A DNA stretch of 47,960 nucleotides. Source: Clostridia bacterium. GTDB lineage: Bacteria > Bacillota > Clostridia > Christensenellales > Aristaeellaceae. The position numbers were made by a program, and so were the translations under genes. The DNA lies in contig JAFVVG010000043.1 of assembly GCA_017502305.1 (NCBI GenBank), positions 1 to 47,960 on the forward strand, read 5' to 3'. The notes below the pieces were generated by a model. That model made no database searches, was not told the origin of the DNA, and worked only from the letters and a program-made list of their open reading frames with translations. How positions within the stretch are numbered: the first letter of the stretch is position 1; each line of letters starts with the position of its first letter. Of this stretch, positions 1 to 7,403 are shown piece after piece.

Positions 1-12
1 GCGGAAACGGGG

Positions 13-774
13 CTCCCCATCGCACGCGCGGGGGTGATCCCCAGGTTTCCGCTGTCATGAATGAAGTTTACAACTTTTCCCCGCACGCGCGGGGGTGATC
101 CCTGGCCATCGTTGAACCGTGCCACCTGGTTGCTCTTTTCCCCCGCACGCGCGGGGGTGATCCCGATCCCGTGGAAGATGGCAACAGCTATGTGGCCTTT
201 TCCCCGCACGCGCGGGGGTGATCCCATCACAATAAAAGATTCTGAATATACAATCGGCTTTTCCCCGCACGCACGGGGGTGATCCCTGCCGTTTCATCGC
301 GGCAAACAGCTATGGTTCCTTTTCCCCGCACGCGCGGGGGTGATCCCACGACAAAAGATACTTCCTTCTGCATTTACTGCTTTTCCCCGCACGCGCGGGG
401 GTGATCCCATCTACATCGGCAGCGACACCCCGCCCGAAAACTTTTCCCCGCACGCGCGGGGGTGATCCCTACAATCAGGATACCGGCTCCGATCCCAGCT
501 ACTTTTCCCCCCACGCGCGGGGGTGATCCTCTGAGTTCCGTTACTTCCATTTTCTCACGCTCCTTTTCCCCGCACGCGCGGGGGTGATCCCTACAACGAG
601 ACGACCGGTGCGAATCCGTCCTACTTTTCCCCGCAAGCGCGGGGGTGATCCTCACAAAGAAAAGCTTGCACGGGGAAATGTCGTCTTTTCCCCGCACGCG
701 CGGGGGTGATCCTTCCTGCAGGCCAACCCCGAAACCGTTGAAAAACTTTTCCCCGCACGCGCGGGGGTGATCCC
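13..774 (+). CRISPR. Type I-E-like CRISPR array, 13 repeats
   Basis: Thirteen copies of a 29-nt repeat, CTTTTCCCCGCACG followed by CGCGGGGGTGATCCC, occur at a 61-nt period with 32-nt spacers. Repeats start at 13, 74, 135, 197, 258, 319, 380, 441, 502, 563, 624, 685 and 746. The inner CCCCGC/GCGGGG arms form the hairpin typical of type I-E repeats. The copy at 135 has one extra C (30 nt), 258 has G to A, 502 has G to C, 624 has C to A, and the copies at 502, 624 and 685 end in T. The copy at 13 is strongly changed in its first half. By analogy with E. coli I-E orientation the array is transcribed rightward and the right end is leader-distal, which fits the worn 3' repeats. No cas gene or AT-rich leader is inside the window, so both would lie to the left. 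The last repeat is followed by unique sequence. Short reading frames within the array are spurious. Confidence 0.97.
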
Positions 775-841
775 AGAAACAAAGCTACTGACTACAGGAA
801 AGCAATGCGTCCATGCGACTCATTATCGCATGGGCCCATCC

Positions 842-1426
842 TTATCCCATCATCTTCAAATACTTATACACCGTCGGCCTGCTTAGCCCGCACACCCTGG
901 CAAGGTCGCTCACGTTCATGTGCCCTGCAACATACGCCAGGTAGTGCTTGTGGAAGATCGCCGGTATATCATCCGTTGTGGTTTGCGGTCTGCCGATGCG
1001 CTTGCCCTTGGCCCTGGCGTTCTGCATGCCCGACTTCACCCGGGCGCGGATCATTTGCAGCTCCAGCTCCGCAAACACGCCTGCCATTTTGAGAAATGCC
1101 GCTGACATGGCGTCCAGCTCTCCGCTGCGGCAGTCGATGGTGATGCTGCCCACGATGACCAGGCGCAGGCGTTTCTGCTTGATGACCTCGATGATCTCAC
1201 ACAGCTGCTGCGTGCTGCGGGAAAGGCGGCTGACTTCCAGGGTGATGATGGTGTCACCGGGTTGGGCATGGTCAAGAGTGAATTGCAAATTGCACTTCAG
1301 TGGGGAGTCGCCGTGCTCGTATTCAAAAATGACTTCGTTTGCCCCCGCTGTTTTTAGCTCACGGATCTGGCGGTTGATGTCCTGCTTGCTCTCATTGGTG
1401 GAGCAACGCGCATAGCCGTATATCAT
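842..1426 (-). CDS. Serine recombinase (resolvase/invertase family)
   Basis: This 194-residue protein has the small serine recombinase layout. The N-terminal catalytic domain starts YGYARCST, with the nucleophile Ser9, and continues with the SRLSRS segment and a long E-helix region (AELELQMIRARVKSGM). The C-terminal part is a helix-turn-helix (DLARVCGLSRPTVYKYL) preceded by the usual GRP linker (KRIGRPQ). The family cuts and rejoins DNA at res or inversion sites through a 5'-phosphoserine link. An AGGAGG sits 4 bases before the ATG, supporting this start. It lies beside an ArdC-like gene and a tyrosine integrase, so it is probably the resolvase or invertase of a mobile element or a plasmid remnant. 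No res-type repeat was recognised next to it. Confidence 0.93.
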   Translation of the reverse strand: MIYGYARCSTNESKQDINRQIRELKTAGANEVIFEYEHGDSPLKCNLQFTLDHAQPGDTIITLEVSRLSRSTQQLCEIIEVIKQKRLRLVIVGSITIDCRSGELDAMSAAFLKMAGVFAELELQMIRARVKSGMQNARAKGKRIGRPQTTTDDIPAIFHKHYLAYVAGHMNVSDLARVCGLSRPTVYKYLKMMG

Positions 1427-1546
1427 ATGTCCTCCTGTAAGAAAAATGGTCGAAGAGGCGTTTTACACCTTGACCAGGCCGGAAAGCCAGGAAAACCGTG
1501 GGGGCTATCCGGCTGGACAAGTGGCAAAAGTAACAGATGTTTCTGC

Positions 1547-1785
1547 TTACGCCTTCTGGGGAGCTTCGGCGTGGCAAGTGGCTTCCAGCTGCATGATGCT
1601 TTCGCGCAGGGTAAAGAGAGCTTTGCCAATGGCATAGAAGGCAGCGGCAACCTTGTAGAGTTTGGCTTTTTTGCCATGTCATACAGAGGGGCGGCTTCTT
1701 CATCGTAAAGGGTAAGCATGCCTTCGACCGTGATCCGCATATCGCTGAGAGCGTCAATCAGCTGCATCTGATGTTCATTCATCAT
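1547..1785 (-). CDS. Small protein, readable only with a -1 frameshift
   Basis: The gene opens with GGAGG 7 bases before ATG ATG and reads MMNEHQMQLIDALSDM to codon 40 (AAG). In the zero frame the remainder becomes a proline- and leucine-rich tail running to about 1423, overlapping the resolvase start, which looks out of frame. Slipping back one base at the A-AAA-AAG heptamer (1666-1672) gives a coherent helical continuation beginning AKLYKVAAAFYAIGKAL and ending ...EAPQKA with TAA at 1547-1549, 79 residues in all. The heptamer is in the exact phase required for -1 programmed slippage. A one-base deletion in an A7 run, as a real mutation or an assembly error, would look the same. I do not recognise the family. 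Its position between the resolvase and the ArdC gene suggests a mobile-element accessory protein. Confidence 0.6.
1666..1672 (-). other. A-AAA-AAG slippery heptamer
   Basis: On the minus strand the sequence reads GC-A-AAA-AAG-CC, with the heptamer phased X-XXY-YYZ relative to the ATG at 1785. This is the same motif that drives -1 frameshifting in E. coli dnaX and in many IS3 elements. No strong upstream Shine-Dalgarno stimulator is visible, and the only downstream stem noticed (TTGCC/GGCAA) is weak. Confidence 0.5.
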
Positions 1786-1815
1786 GGTTGTTCCTCCATA
1801 GGGGGAGGCGGGGGG

Positions 1816-2646
1816 TTAACCCGCGCTCCCCAGAATCAGGTTCACGGCCTTTTCGGCCTTGCCAGCAGCGAAGACGATGAAGCGCTTGTCATCCTTCAGC
1901 ACTTTCAGCCAGTTCTGGATATAGGCCGCATTGTTGCGTAAGCTGGTGGAGGTTTCCAGGCCGGTGTGGTTCACCAGGGCAGCCGCGCCGATCTCTGCCA
2001 CAAGTTCTTCCTTGCTGTATTCCTGTGTACCGAAGAAGGCGGCATGGTTCAGGCGGTTCAGGCGCGACTCATGCCCGGTAGAATGCGCAAGCTCATGGAA
2101 CGTGGTGCTGTAATACTCAGCGGTGGAGGCGAATTGGCTGCGCAGAGGAAGAACCACTTCATCGGTGGAGGGACGGTAGCAAGCGCGGTCACCATGCTGA
2201 TGTACCAGGTGAACACCTTCACGGGCGATATAGTCATCAATGATGGACTGGGCTGCTTCGTGGCTGGCTGCACCGTTAGGCATGACCGGGAGAGGATGCC
2301 GGGGCGTGATGCCTTCGCACTGGTCAATGTGGAAGACGTTGTAATACCGCAGGAACGGTATCTCCTTAACCTCGCCGGTTTCTTCGTCATTTTGTTCGAT
2401 CCATTTCCAGAAGACTACCAGGCTGCTTTTCTCACCCTTCTTGACCTTGCCGCCAGCCTTTTGGCACTGTTTGAAGGTCAGGTATTCGCCGGGGCGACCC
2501 AGCAGCATTTGATTCAGCAGGCTGTAGGGCTTCCCGGTGCTGCGGCTGATGGCCTTGCCATTGGCGACCCAGGGCTTCTGCCAAGGGATGACGCCTTCTT
2601 CCATCTGGGCGATGATTCGTGTGGTGACTTCGCTGTAGATATCCAT
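1816..2646 (-). CDS. ArdC-type antirestriction protein
   Basis: This 276-residue protein has two recognisable parts. The N-terminal ArdC single-stranded-DNA-binding domain (residues about 1-130) begins MDIYSEVTTRIIAQMEEG and includes IPWQKPW, typical of this family. A zincin-like metallopeptidase domain follows, with FHELAHSTGHE near residues 182-192 providing the HExxH zinc site. ArdC proteins carried by conjugative elements bind ssDNA and protect the incoming DNA from restriction. The start has AAAGGAG 6 bases before the ATG. It is preceded by a 10-bp inverted repeat and belongs to the leftward mobile-element block. The length matches the shorter forms of the family. Confidence 0.88.
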   Translation of the reverse strand: MDIYSEVTTRIIAQMEEGVIPWQKPWVANGKAISRSTGKPYSLLNQMLLGRPGEYLTFKQCQKAGGKVKKGEKSSLVVFWKWIEQNDEETGEVKEIPFLRYYNVFHIDQCEGITPRHPLPVMPNGAASHEAAQSIIDDYIAREGVHLVHQHGDRACYRPSTDEVVLPLRSQFASTAEYYSTTFHELAHSTGHESRLNRLNHAAFFGTQEYSKEELVAEIGAAALVNHTGLETSTSLRNNAAYIQNWLKVLKDDKRFIVFAAGKAEKAVNLILGSAG

Positions 2647-2667
2647 TTTGTGCTCCTTTCATCTTGT

Positions 2668-2704
2668 GGGGAGCACTCCAATGTGGTAGAATGAAGTGCT
2701 CCCC
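2668..2704. repeat. 10-bp inverted repeat before the ArdC gene
   Basis: GGGGAGCACT (2668-2677) pairs perfectly with AGTGCTCCCC (2695-2704) across a 17-nt loop. It lies between the small accessory gene and the ArdC gene and has no T-tract, so it is more likely a regulatory or mRNA-processing hairpin than a standard terminator. Confidence 0.55.
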
Positions 2705-2764
2705 GGTTTGTTTAGCGACTTTCGTGGGGCATTTGCCGGAATGCTGTGGTAGGTGTTCCGGCTT

Positions 2765-3034
2765 TTAGTTTATGGAGAAGCGGCGGCCTGTGGTGGTCTT
2801 GGTGTAGGCTGCGGCAATGTCGGGGAGAGCCTTCTTCAGGGCTGCGGTGTCCAGTCGGCTGCTGGTGAAGGTCTTCCAGGAAACCTTGTACGCTCCGGCG
2901 AGAAGCAATTCATCATCGCCCATAATGGCTTTGATGGTGTCTTCGGCCATTGCGATCTCGTTGTCCAGCTCTTCGCGCATGCGTTTGAGCTCCAGCAGTT
3001 CGTGGATCTGGTTTTCCATGTTGGGGTTACTCAT
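2765..3034 (-). CDS. Small mobile-element accessory protein
   Basis: The product is 89 residues from the ATG at 3034, which has AGGAGGT 7 bases upstream. An ATG 12 codons earlier has no such site and would place the start at 3070. The N-terminal half is a charged helix likely to form a coiled coil (ELLELKRMREELDNEIAMAE). The C-terminal half contains KVSWKTFTSSRLDTAALKKA and ends TTTGRRFSIN. The xVSWKTxTSxRLDTxALKKALP pattern occurs in small proteins next to recombination genes in Firmicute phages and integrative elements, but I know no demonstrated function. Transcription likely starts at the strong leftward promoter at 3082-3110. Confidence 0.72.
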   Translation of the reverse strand: MSNPNMENQIHELLELKRMREELDNEIAMAEDTIKAIMGDDELLLAGAYKVSWKTFTSSRLDTAALKKALPDIAAAYTKTTTGRRFSIN

Positions 3035-3081
3035 GGGGTGTACCTCCTTCTGTGTGGTTGGTATGTTCAACCTGTGACTAC

Positions 3082-3110
3082 ATTATAATACTTGTACAAG
3101 TATATGTCTA
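3082..3110 (-). promoter_or_regulatory. Leftward sigma-A promoter with an operator in its spacer
   Basis: On the minus strand, -35 TAGACA (3105-3110) and a perfect -10 TATAAT (3082-3087) are separated by 17 bp. That spacer is almost entirely filled by the 16-bp palindrome at 3088-3103, so a protein bound there would exclude RNA polymerase. The promoter points at the accessory gene, ArdC and resolvase block. Confidence 0.75.
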
Positions 3111-3168
3111 TTGACAAAAGCAACAAACTTGTACAAGTATATTTGTGCAATATTATACTTGTACAAGG
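3088..3168. promoter_or_regulatory. Three copies of an ACTTGTACAAGT operator
   Basis: A perfect palindrome ATACTTGTACAAGTAT lies at 3088-3103. A second copy, core ACTTGTACAAGT, is at 3127-3138, and a third with one change, ACTTGTACAAGG, is at 3157-3168. Centres are 37 and 30 bp apart. The region separates the leftward mobile-element genes from the rightward ribbon-helix-helix gene. A TTGACA (3111-3116) and TATTAT/TATACT boxes near 3151-3159 may form the rightward promoter. The likely ligand is a dimeric repressor, possibly the adjacent ribbon-helix-helix protein. Confidence 0.7.
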
Positions 3169-3207
3169 TGATTCTCTGTGGTATTATTAACATGGAGGTG
3201 TATATTC

Positions 3208-3435
3208 ATGGAAAACAGAGGTAAGGCGGCTACAAAAGCCAAGAACAAATATAATGCTGCCAACTACGATAGCCTACGTATTGTTGTCCCCAAGGGGCGC
3301 AAGGCAGATGTGGACGCATACGCCAAGCACAGGGGAGAGTCCGTCAATGGTCTGGTGAACAACTTCCTGCGTGAAGCTCTGGGCATGACCGAGGAAGAAT
3401 GGAAGAAGACCAGCGATGATGCCGGGGAGGCATAA
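3208..3435 (+). CDS. Ribbon-helix-helix (Arc-like) DNA-binding protein
   Basis: This 75-residue protein starts at the ATG with GGAGGTG 7 bases upstream; a longer frame begins at 3178 without support. After a basic N-terminus, the core NYDSLRIVVPKGRKADVDAY, then an AKHRGESVNGLVNNFLREAL segment, fits a strand-helix-helix fold: a beta strand (SLRIVVP) followed by two helices separated by a GES turn. Such proteins act as dimeric repressors or relaxosome-like accessory factors in mobile elements. Its promoter region carries three palindromic operators, consistent with autoregulation and control of the divergent block, but binding is inferred. It is the only rightward gene in the mobile segment. 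Confidence 0.8.
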   Translation: MENRGKAATKAKNKYNAANYDSLRIVVPKGRKADVDAYAKHRGESVNGLVNNFLREALGMTEEEWKKTSDDAGEA

Positions 3436-3573
3436 AACCGCTGGCCTGTTGGTTTGTACTGTGATCACATAAGGGTGCTGTTCGCAGAGACCGGGTGGCG
3501 TGGAAGAAACGATCATCTTTAATAACAAATGAACAAGTTTCCCCCTTGGTGGGCAGCGGCGGATAGCGGCTGC

Positions 3574-4569
3574 TCATTTTCTGTGCTTGAAGAAAATACC
3601 TTCTTCTGGACTGTACTTGCCGTATTGTTGCTTCAGGTCATACTCGGTGACATCCAGGTAGGACTGCTGGGTGACCTCTACGCTGGAGTGACCAAGCAGA
3701 CGGCTCAGGGTATATATCCCCATGCCGCTGAGGATGCAGCGTTTGGCGAAGTTGTTGCGCAGGGTATGGGGTGAAACGCGCTTGCGGATACCGGCGCGCC
3801 TGACATATTTAGCGAAGTTCTTCTCGAAATCTGATACCTGGGGCGGAAAGCCGGAGTGTTTCACAGGGAAGATGAAGTCGCTCTCGCAATAACGATCCTT
3901 GAATTGAAGCCAATGCCGGAGTTCCCGGGCGGTTTTGGCGGAGAAGAATACTGTGCGGGCTTTGCGTCCTTTGGTTTTGTCGGCTGGGAGGTGGAGGCTT
4001 CTTTCGTCCAGGTGAAGCTGACTGACTTCGGCGGAGAGGGTTTCACCTACACGTGTGCCGCTATCCAACATGATCATGATGGCTACTGTGTCACGAAATT
4101 CGGGAAAGCTCCCTTTGTTCAGGCACTTGAGCAGGCGGACGACCTCTTCATCTTCCAGGTAATCACGGGCGCGACGGTCTGAGGAGAGCAGCTTGATTTT
4201 TTTCATGGGTGTGCGGGTGAGATACTCCATTTCTACCAGCCATGCGAAGAAAGCCCGGAGATTTCGCAGGTAATTGTTGATGGTGATGTTGCTAATCGGT
4301 AGATTGTAGTCGCGCCGGTTCTGTGGATGGTTGATCTCTTCTGTTCCTTTGACGGAGCAGAATGTATACTTGCCACGTGTTTGCAGGTCGATGATGAAAC
4401 GGCGCATATAGTAATCCGTGACACCTTCAATGTGGATGACGCCGTGGTGTTCCTCCAACCAAACGCTGAACAGACGCAGTGCCTGCTCATAGGATTGCAT
4501 GGTCTTGGGGCGTAACTGCCGCGCATGGCAATCCTCCATGTACAGGGGAATGATCCGGTCGAATTCCAT
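3574..4569 (-). CDS. Tyrosine recombinase / integrase
   Basis: The product is 331 residues from the ATG at 4569; an in-frame TTG at 4632 would add 21 residues. The N-terminal SAM-like core-binding domain spans about residues 1-100 and the catalytic domain the rest. The catalytic set is visible: Arg in SGTRVGE, Lys in the KGRKAR hairpin, HTLRNNF (HxxR), LGHSSVEVTQQSY with the second His/Trp position and the nucleophile Tyr in QQSYLDV. It resembles XerC/D-like integrases of integrative elements. A terminal position next to the core gene spo0A suggests it marks the right end of the element, with an attachment site in or near 4,570-4,754, although no direct repeat could be assigned. No excisionase was recognised. 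Confidence 0.92.
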   Translation of the reverse strand: MEFDRIIPLYMEDCHARQLRPKTMQSYEQALRLFSVWLEEHHGVIHIEGVTDYYMRRFIIDLQTRGKYTFCSVKGTEEINHPQNRRDYNLPISNITINNYLRNLRAFFAWLVEMEYLTRTPMKKIKLLSSDRRARDYLEDEEVVRLLKCLNKGSFPEFRDTVAIMIMLDSGTRVGETLSAEVSQLHLDERSLHLPADKTKGRKARTVFFSAKTARELRHWLQFKDRYCESDFIFPVKHSGFPPQVSDFEKNFAKYVRRAGIRKRVSPHTLRNNFAKRCILSGMGIYTLSRLLGHSSVEVTQQSYLDVTEYDLKQQYGKYSPEEGIFFKHRK

Positions 4570-4754
4570 CAAAAAACCAGCACCTTTCGTTGATCGTTTC
4601 CGATTGCTTTGAACGCATCCGGGCTGAGTCAATCAACAGAAAAATGCTGGTCATTCCGATGAGGAAGATTGATAGGGAAGCGGCAAAATAGCGAAGTTTC
4701 ATTTACATTATTTTGCGCTGCAAATGAAATACGGGAATCATTGCACCACAAGGC

Positions 4755-5531
4755 TTACGCGCTCTGTTGCTCCAGACGGAATTTATCACTAAGCATGGCG
4801 ATGAATTCCCCATTGGTGGGCTTATCCTCCTTGGTGGCCACCTTGCAGCCGAAGGCCTTGTTCAGGGTGTCGATGCGGCCGCGGCTCCAGGCTACCTCGA
4901 TGGCGTGGCGGATGGCGCGCTCCACCTTGCTGGCGGAGGTGTTGAAGCGCTTGCCGATGCCGGGGTAGAGCTCCTTGGTGATGCGGTTGATGATGTCGGG
5001 GTTCTCCACCACCATCTTTACGGCTTCGCGGAGGAAGGCGTAGCCCTTGATGTGGGCGGGGATGCCGATGGTGAGAAACAGACCTGCCAGCTTTTCATCC
5101 ATGGTGGGGGTGTGGCTCATGGGTGAGAGACGGCCGGGCTCGGGAAGGAGGACGCCCCGACCGCAGACCTCGCGGATCCGCGCCGCCAGGGCGGAGGTCT
5201 CAATAGGCTTGACCATATAGTATCGGGCGCCCAGGTCAACGGCGCGCATGATGAAATCATCACGGCCCAGGGCGGAAACGACAATAATCTGTGGCGGATG
5301 TTCCAGCGCCAGGCGGTTCATTTCTTCCATAAAGCTATAACCGTCCATCTGGGGCATGATGATATCCAGCACCACCACATCGATGGACGTCTTGTCCAGC
5401 ATTTCAATGGCCTCCAGACCGTTGCCGCATTCGGCGGTGACCAGCATGCCCTCCTGATGGTCCAGGGCGCTTTTCATGGCGCGGCGCAGCTCTGCGTTAT
5501 CGTCCACCAGCATCACTTTGATATCTCCCAC
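4755..5531 (-). CDS. spo0A: Sporulation master regulator Spo0A
   Basis: The product is 258 residues from a GTG at 5531, which has AAAGGAG 10 bases upstream; an upstream ATG would add 10 residues without a ribosome binding site. The receiver domain (residues 1-120) shows the acidic pair Asp10/Asp11, phospho-acceptor Asp56 (VVVLDIIMP) and Lys in YMVKPIE. The C-terminal Spo0A domain (about 150-258) carries the highly conserved KVERAIRHAIEVAWSRG recognition region. Phosphorylated Spo0A starts sporulation by binding 0A boxes. The upstream region contains an extended -10 promoter and three TGTCG-type sites, indicating autoregulation. The usual spoIVB neighbour is absent; instead the integrase gene follows. 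Confidence 0.97.
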   Translation of the reverse strand: MGDIKVMLVDDNAELRRAMKSALDHQEGMLVTAECGNGLEAIEMLDKTSIDVVVLDIIMPQMDGYSFMEEMNRLALEHPPQIIVVSALGRDDFIMRAVDLGARYYMVKPIETSALAARIREVCGRGVLLPEPGRLSPMSHTPTMDEKLAGLFLTIGIPAHIKGYAFLREAVKMVVENPDIINRITKELYPGIGKRFNTSASKVERAIRHAIEVAWSRGRIDTLNKAFGCKVATKEDKPTNGEFIAMLSDKFRLEQQSA

Positions 5532-5630
5532 GTGTTCCGATCTCCTTTCGTCGGCATCCATATTTGTCCTGTTTTGGGGCTCATCAGCCTTTTATGCATG
5601 GAAAAGGGGTTTGGCGGCTGATCTGGGGGC

Positions 5631-5731
5631 ATTATAGCATATGGACGTCATGAAATGTGAAAAACGAGCAAACCTCCCAACATGCGACAGATGTTTCCAT
5701 TTTTTCGCGAATTACGCGACAGTTATCGACA
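5631..5731 (-). promoter_or_regulatory. spo0A promoter region with candidate 0A boxes
   Basis: An extended -10 element, TGCTATAAT, is at 5631-5639 (minus strand). Upstream are three same-strand motifs related to the 0A box TGTCGAA: TGTCGCA (5683-5689), TGTCGCG (5715-5721) and TGTCGAT (5725-5731). Starts are 32 and 10 bp apart, roughly whole helical turns, as in known tandem 0A boxes. Each copy has one or two mismatches. Confidence 0.6.
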
Positions 5732-5776
5732 ATTTGCGATAAACAGGGGTCGATGAAGGCAGTTGGACTGTAACAC

Positions 5777-5805
5777 TTGCAATTTGCGGAGATTTGCTAT
5801 AAAAT
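5777..5805 (+). promoter_or_regulatory. Promoter of the yybS-rplI-dnaB operon
   Basis: -35 TTGCAA (5777-5782), a 17-bp spacer and -10 TAAAAT (5800-5805) lie 36 bp before the yybS-like ATG. An overlapping TGCTATAAA could serve as an extended -10. Confidence 0.55.
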
Positions 5806-5840
5806 AGGATGAATAGCTTTACCGAAACGGAGGTTGCAGG

Positions 5841-6857
5841 ATGGCCAAATGGTTGCTGCGGGGCAGTTTTATGCTGGCGGCACTTGTATTGCCGACGCTG
5901 CTGGGCACGCCGGCCGCGCTGGCCATGTGGCTCCTGATGCCTTTGATGGTGGAGTGCAGCCGGGAAATGGACGAGCGCTGGTTTTGCGGCGCGGGCATCG
6001 TGCTGCTGGCGTGCGTGTGCGGCGCTACCATGCATCGGGACGCTTTTGCCGCCGCTTTCCTGTGGGGCGCCTGCGGCATCGGCATGCTGATCCTGCCCCA
6101 GAAGGATGCGTTCAAGCGCAGCTTCATCTGGACGGGGTTGAGCGCCGCTGTGCTGTGTCTGGCGCTTGTGTGGCTTGGAGGCAGGTATCCCCAGGGCATC
6201 TTTCCAGGCCTGGCGGAGGACATTGCCAATGGCATCTACCGTTTGCCGGGCAGCGACAGCATTCTGCTGCGATGCTACCAGATGGGCCTTGCCCGCTTGG
6301 AAGATGATGTGATTCCGGCGGTGAACCTCTTCGGGTTGCTGCTGATGTCACGGGAAGTGCGCATGGAGCTGCTTTACAGCCTGCGCTACACGCTGGAGAT
6401 TACCCTGGAGGCAATGGTACCCCAGGCCATCGGCGCGTGGCTTCTGCTGACGCTGGTGCTGACCACCGCCCTGCCGGATCTGATCCGGCGCAGGCAGGGG
6501 AGGCAAGGTGTGATGCCCTCCTTCGGGGAGTGGCGCATCACGCCGTGGGCACAGAAAAACCTGAACGCCATGGTGATTGTGTATTTCCTGACGCTGCTGG
6601 TGGATCATCCTGTGGCGGCCCAGGTGGGCGGTCTGGCCTCAGCGGTGTTTGAGTATGGGTACATGATCTATGGCCTGGCGGTGATGGAGGGCCTGGGCAA
6701 GCGTATCGGTACGGCCCGGGTGATACGGCGGCTGTGGATGCTCGGCTGCATTCTGTTTGCGCCGTTTGTGTTGATTTTGCTTGGCGTGGCTGACCACTTT
6801 TTCGATCTGCGGAGGCTGAGCCAGTTAACGAAAAATGAAGGAGGATATGAACAATGA
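5841..6857 (+). CDS. YybS-like DUF2232 membrane protein
   Basis: A 338-residue polytopic membrane protein with roughly eight to ten hydrophobic segments and few soluble stretches. It starts at an ATG with GGAGG 7 bases upstream. Its stop overlaps the rplI start (ATGA). In Bacillus subtilis the DUF2232 protein YybS lies directly before gdpP, rplI and dnaC; the same order is seen here except that gdpP is missing between this gene and rplI. This synteny is the main reason for the name. The fold resembles substrate-specificity components of transporters, but I know of no proven function. The C-terminal end is hydrophilic ([17 protein letters not shown]). Confidence 0.75.
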   Translation: MAKWLLRGSFMLAALVLPTLLGTPAALAMWLLMPLMVECSREMDERWFCGAGIVLLACVCGATMHRDAFAAAFLWGACGIGMLILPQKDAFKRSFIWTGLSAAVLCLALVWLGGRYPQGIFPGLAEDIANGIYRLPGSDSILLRCYQMGLARLEDDVIPAVNLFGLLLMSREVRMELLYSLRYTLEITLEAMVPQAIGAWLLLTLVLTTALPDLIRRRQGRQGVMPSFGEWRITPWAQKNLNAMVIVYFLTLLVDHPVAAQVGGLASAVFEYGYMIYGLAVMEGLGKRIGTARVIRRLWMLGCILFAPFVLILLGVADHFFDLRRLSQLTKNEGGYEQ

Positions 6858-7300
6858 AGGTTATTCTGCTGATGGACGTGAAGGGCAGCGGCAAGAAGGA
6901 TGAAATCATCAACGTGTCCGACGGATACGCCCGCAATTTCCTTTTCCCCAAGAAGATGGCTGTGGAAGCTACCCCCGGCGCCATGAAGGAGATTCAGAAG
7001 AAGCGTGCCGCCGAGGCTGCCCGCGAGGCTGAACGCCGCGCCGAGGCCACCGCCAAGGCCGAACTGCTCAAGGACAAGACCATCCTGGTGAAGGTCAAGT
7101 GCGGCGAGAAGGGCCGTCTCTACGGCTCCATCACCAACGCGGAAGTGGCCGAGGAGCTGGAGAAGCAGCACGGCATCAAGGTGGACAAGCGCAAGGTGGA
7201 GCTCAGCGGCAACATCCGCAACGTGGGCACCTACGAGGCTACGGTGATCCTGTACACCGGCATTTCCACCAAGATGAACGTGAATGTTCAGCCCCTGTAA
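6854..7300 (+). CDS. rplI: 50S ribosomal protein L9
   Basis: This 148-residue protein matches bL9 over its full length. The N-terminal RNA-binding domain ([33 protein letters not shown] in outline) is followed by a long charged connecting helix rich in Ala, Glu and Arg (about 42-76), then the C-terminal domain with [15 protein letters not shown]9 binds 23S rRNA near the L1 stalk and helps maintain reading frame. Translation is probably coupled to the yybS-like gene through the ATGA overlap, with GGAGG upstream. Weak inverted repeats follow the stop codon. Confidence 0.97.
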   Translation: MKVILLMDVKGSGKKDEIINVSDGYARNFLFPKKMAVEATPGAMKEIQKKRAAEAAREAERRAEATAKAELLKDKTILVKVKCGEKGRLYGSITNAEVAEELEKQHGIKVDKRKVELSGNIRNVGTYEATVILYTGISTKMNVNVQPL

Positions 7301-7357
7301 CAGGCAGGGGTTTCGCCTCTGCGGAGGCGACCAAAGGGCTTTCCTAACGCCCTTTGG
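7292..7357. repeat. Three consecutive hairpins between rplI and dnaB
   Basis: CCCCTG/CAGGGG (7292-7310) overlaps the rplI stop and is followed by TTT. TCGCCTC/GAGGCGA (7313-7330) comes next. CCAAAGGGC/GCCCTTTGG (7331-7357) is third and resembles the CCAGAGG...CCTTTGG palindromes at 12275, 12307 and 28150. They may attenuate or process the mRNA between the two genes. Confidence 0.6.
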
Positions 7358-7403
7358 AAATCTACGGGTGCACATCTATTAAGTGTTGGTAGGAGGTGGG
7401 AGC

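Noticed and set aside
55..697. Short open frames within the CRISPR array
   Set aside because: Their repeated peptides (for example SPPRVGGK and TPARAGKS) come from reading the repeats.
4697..4729. TTTCATTT/AAATGAAA inverted repeat as an attachment site
   Set aside because: It is short and AT-rich, and no direct copy was found at the far end of the element.
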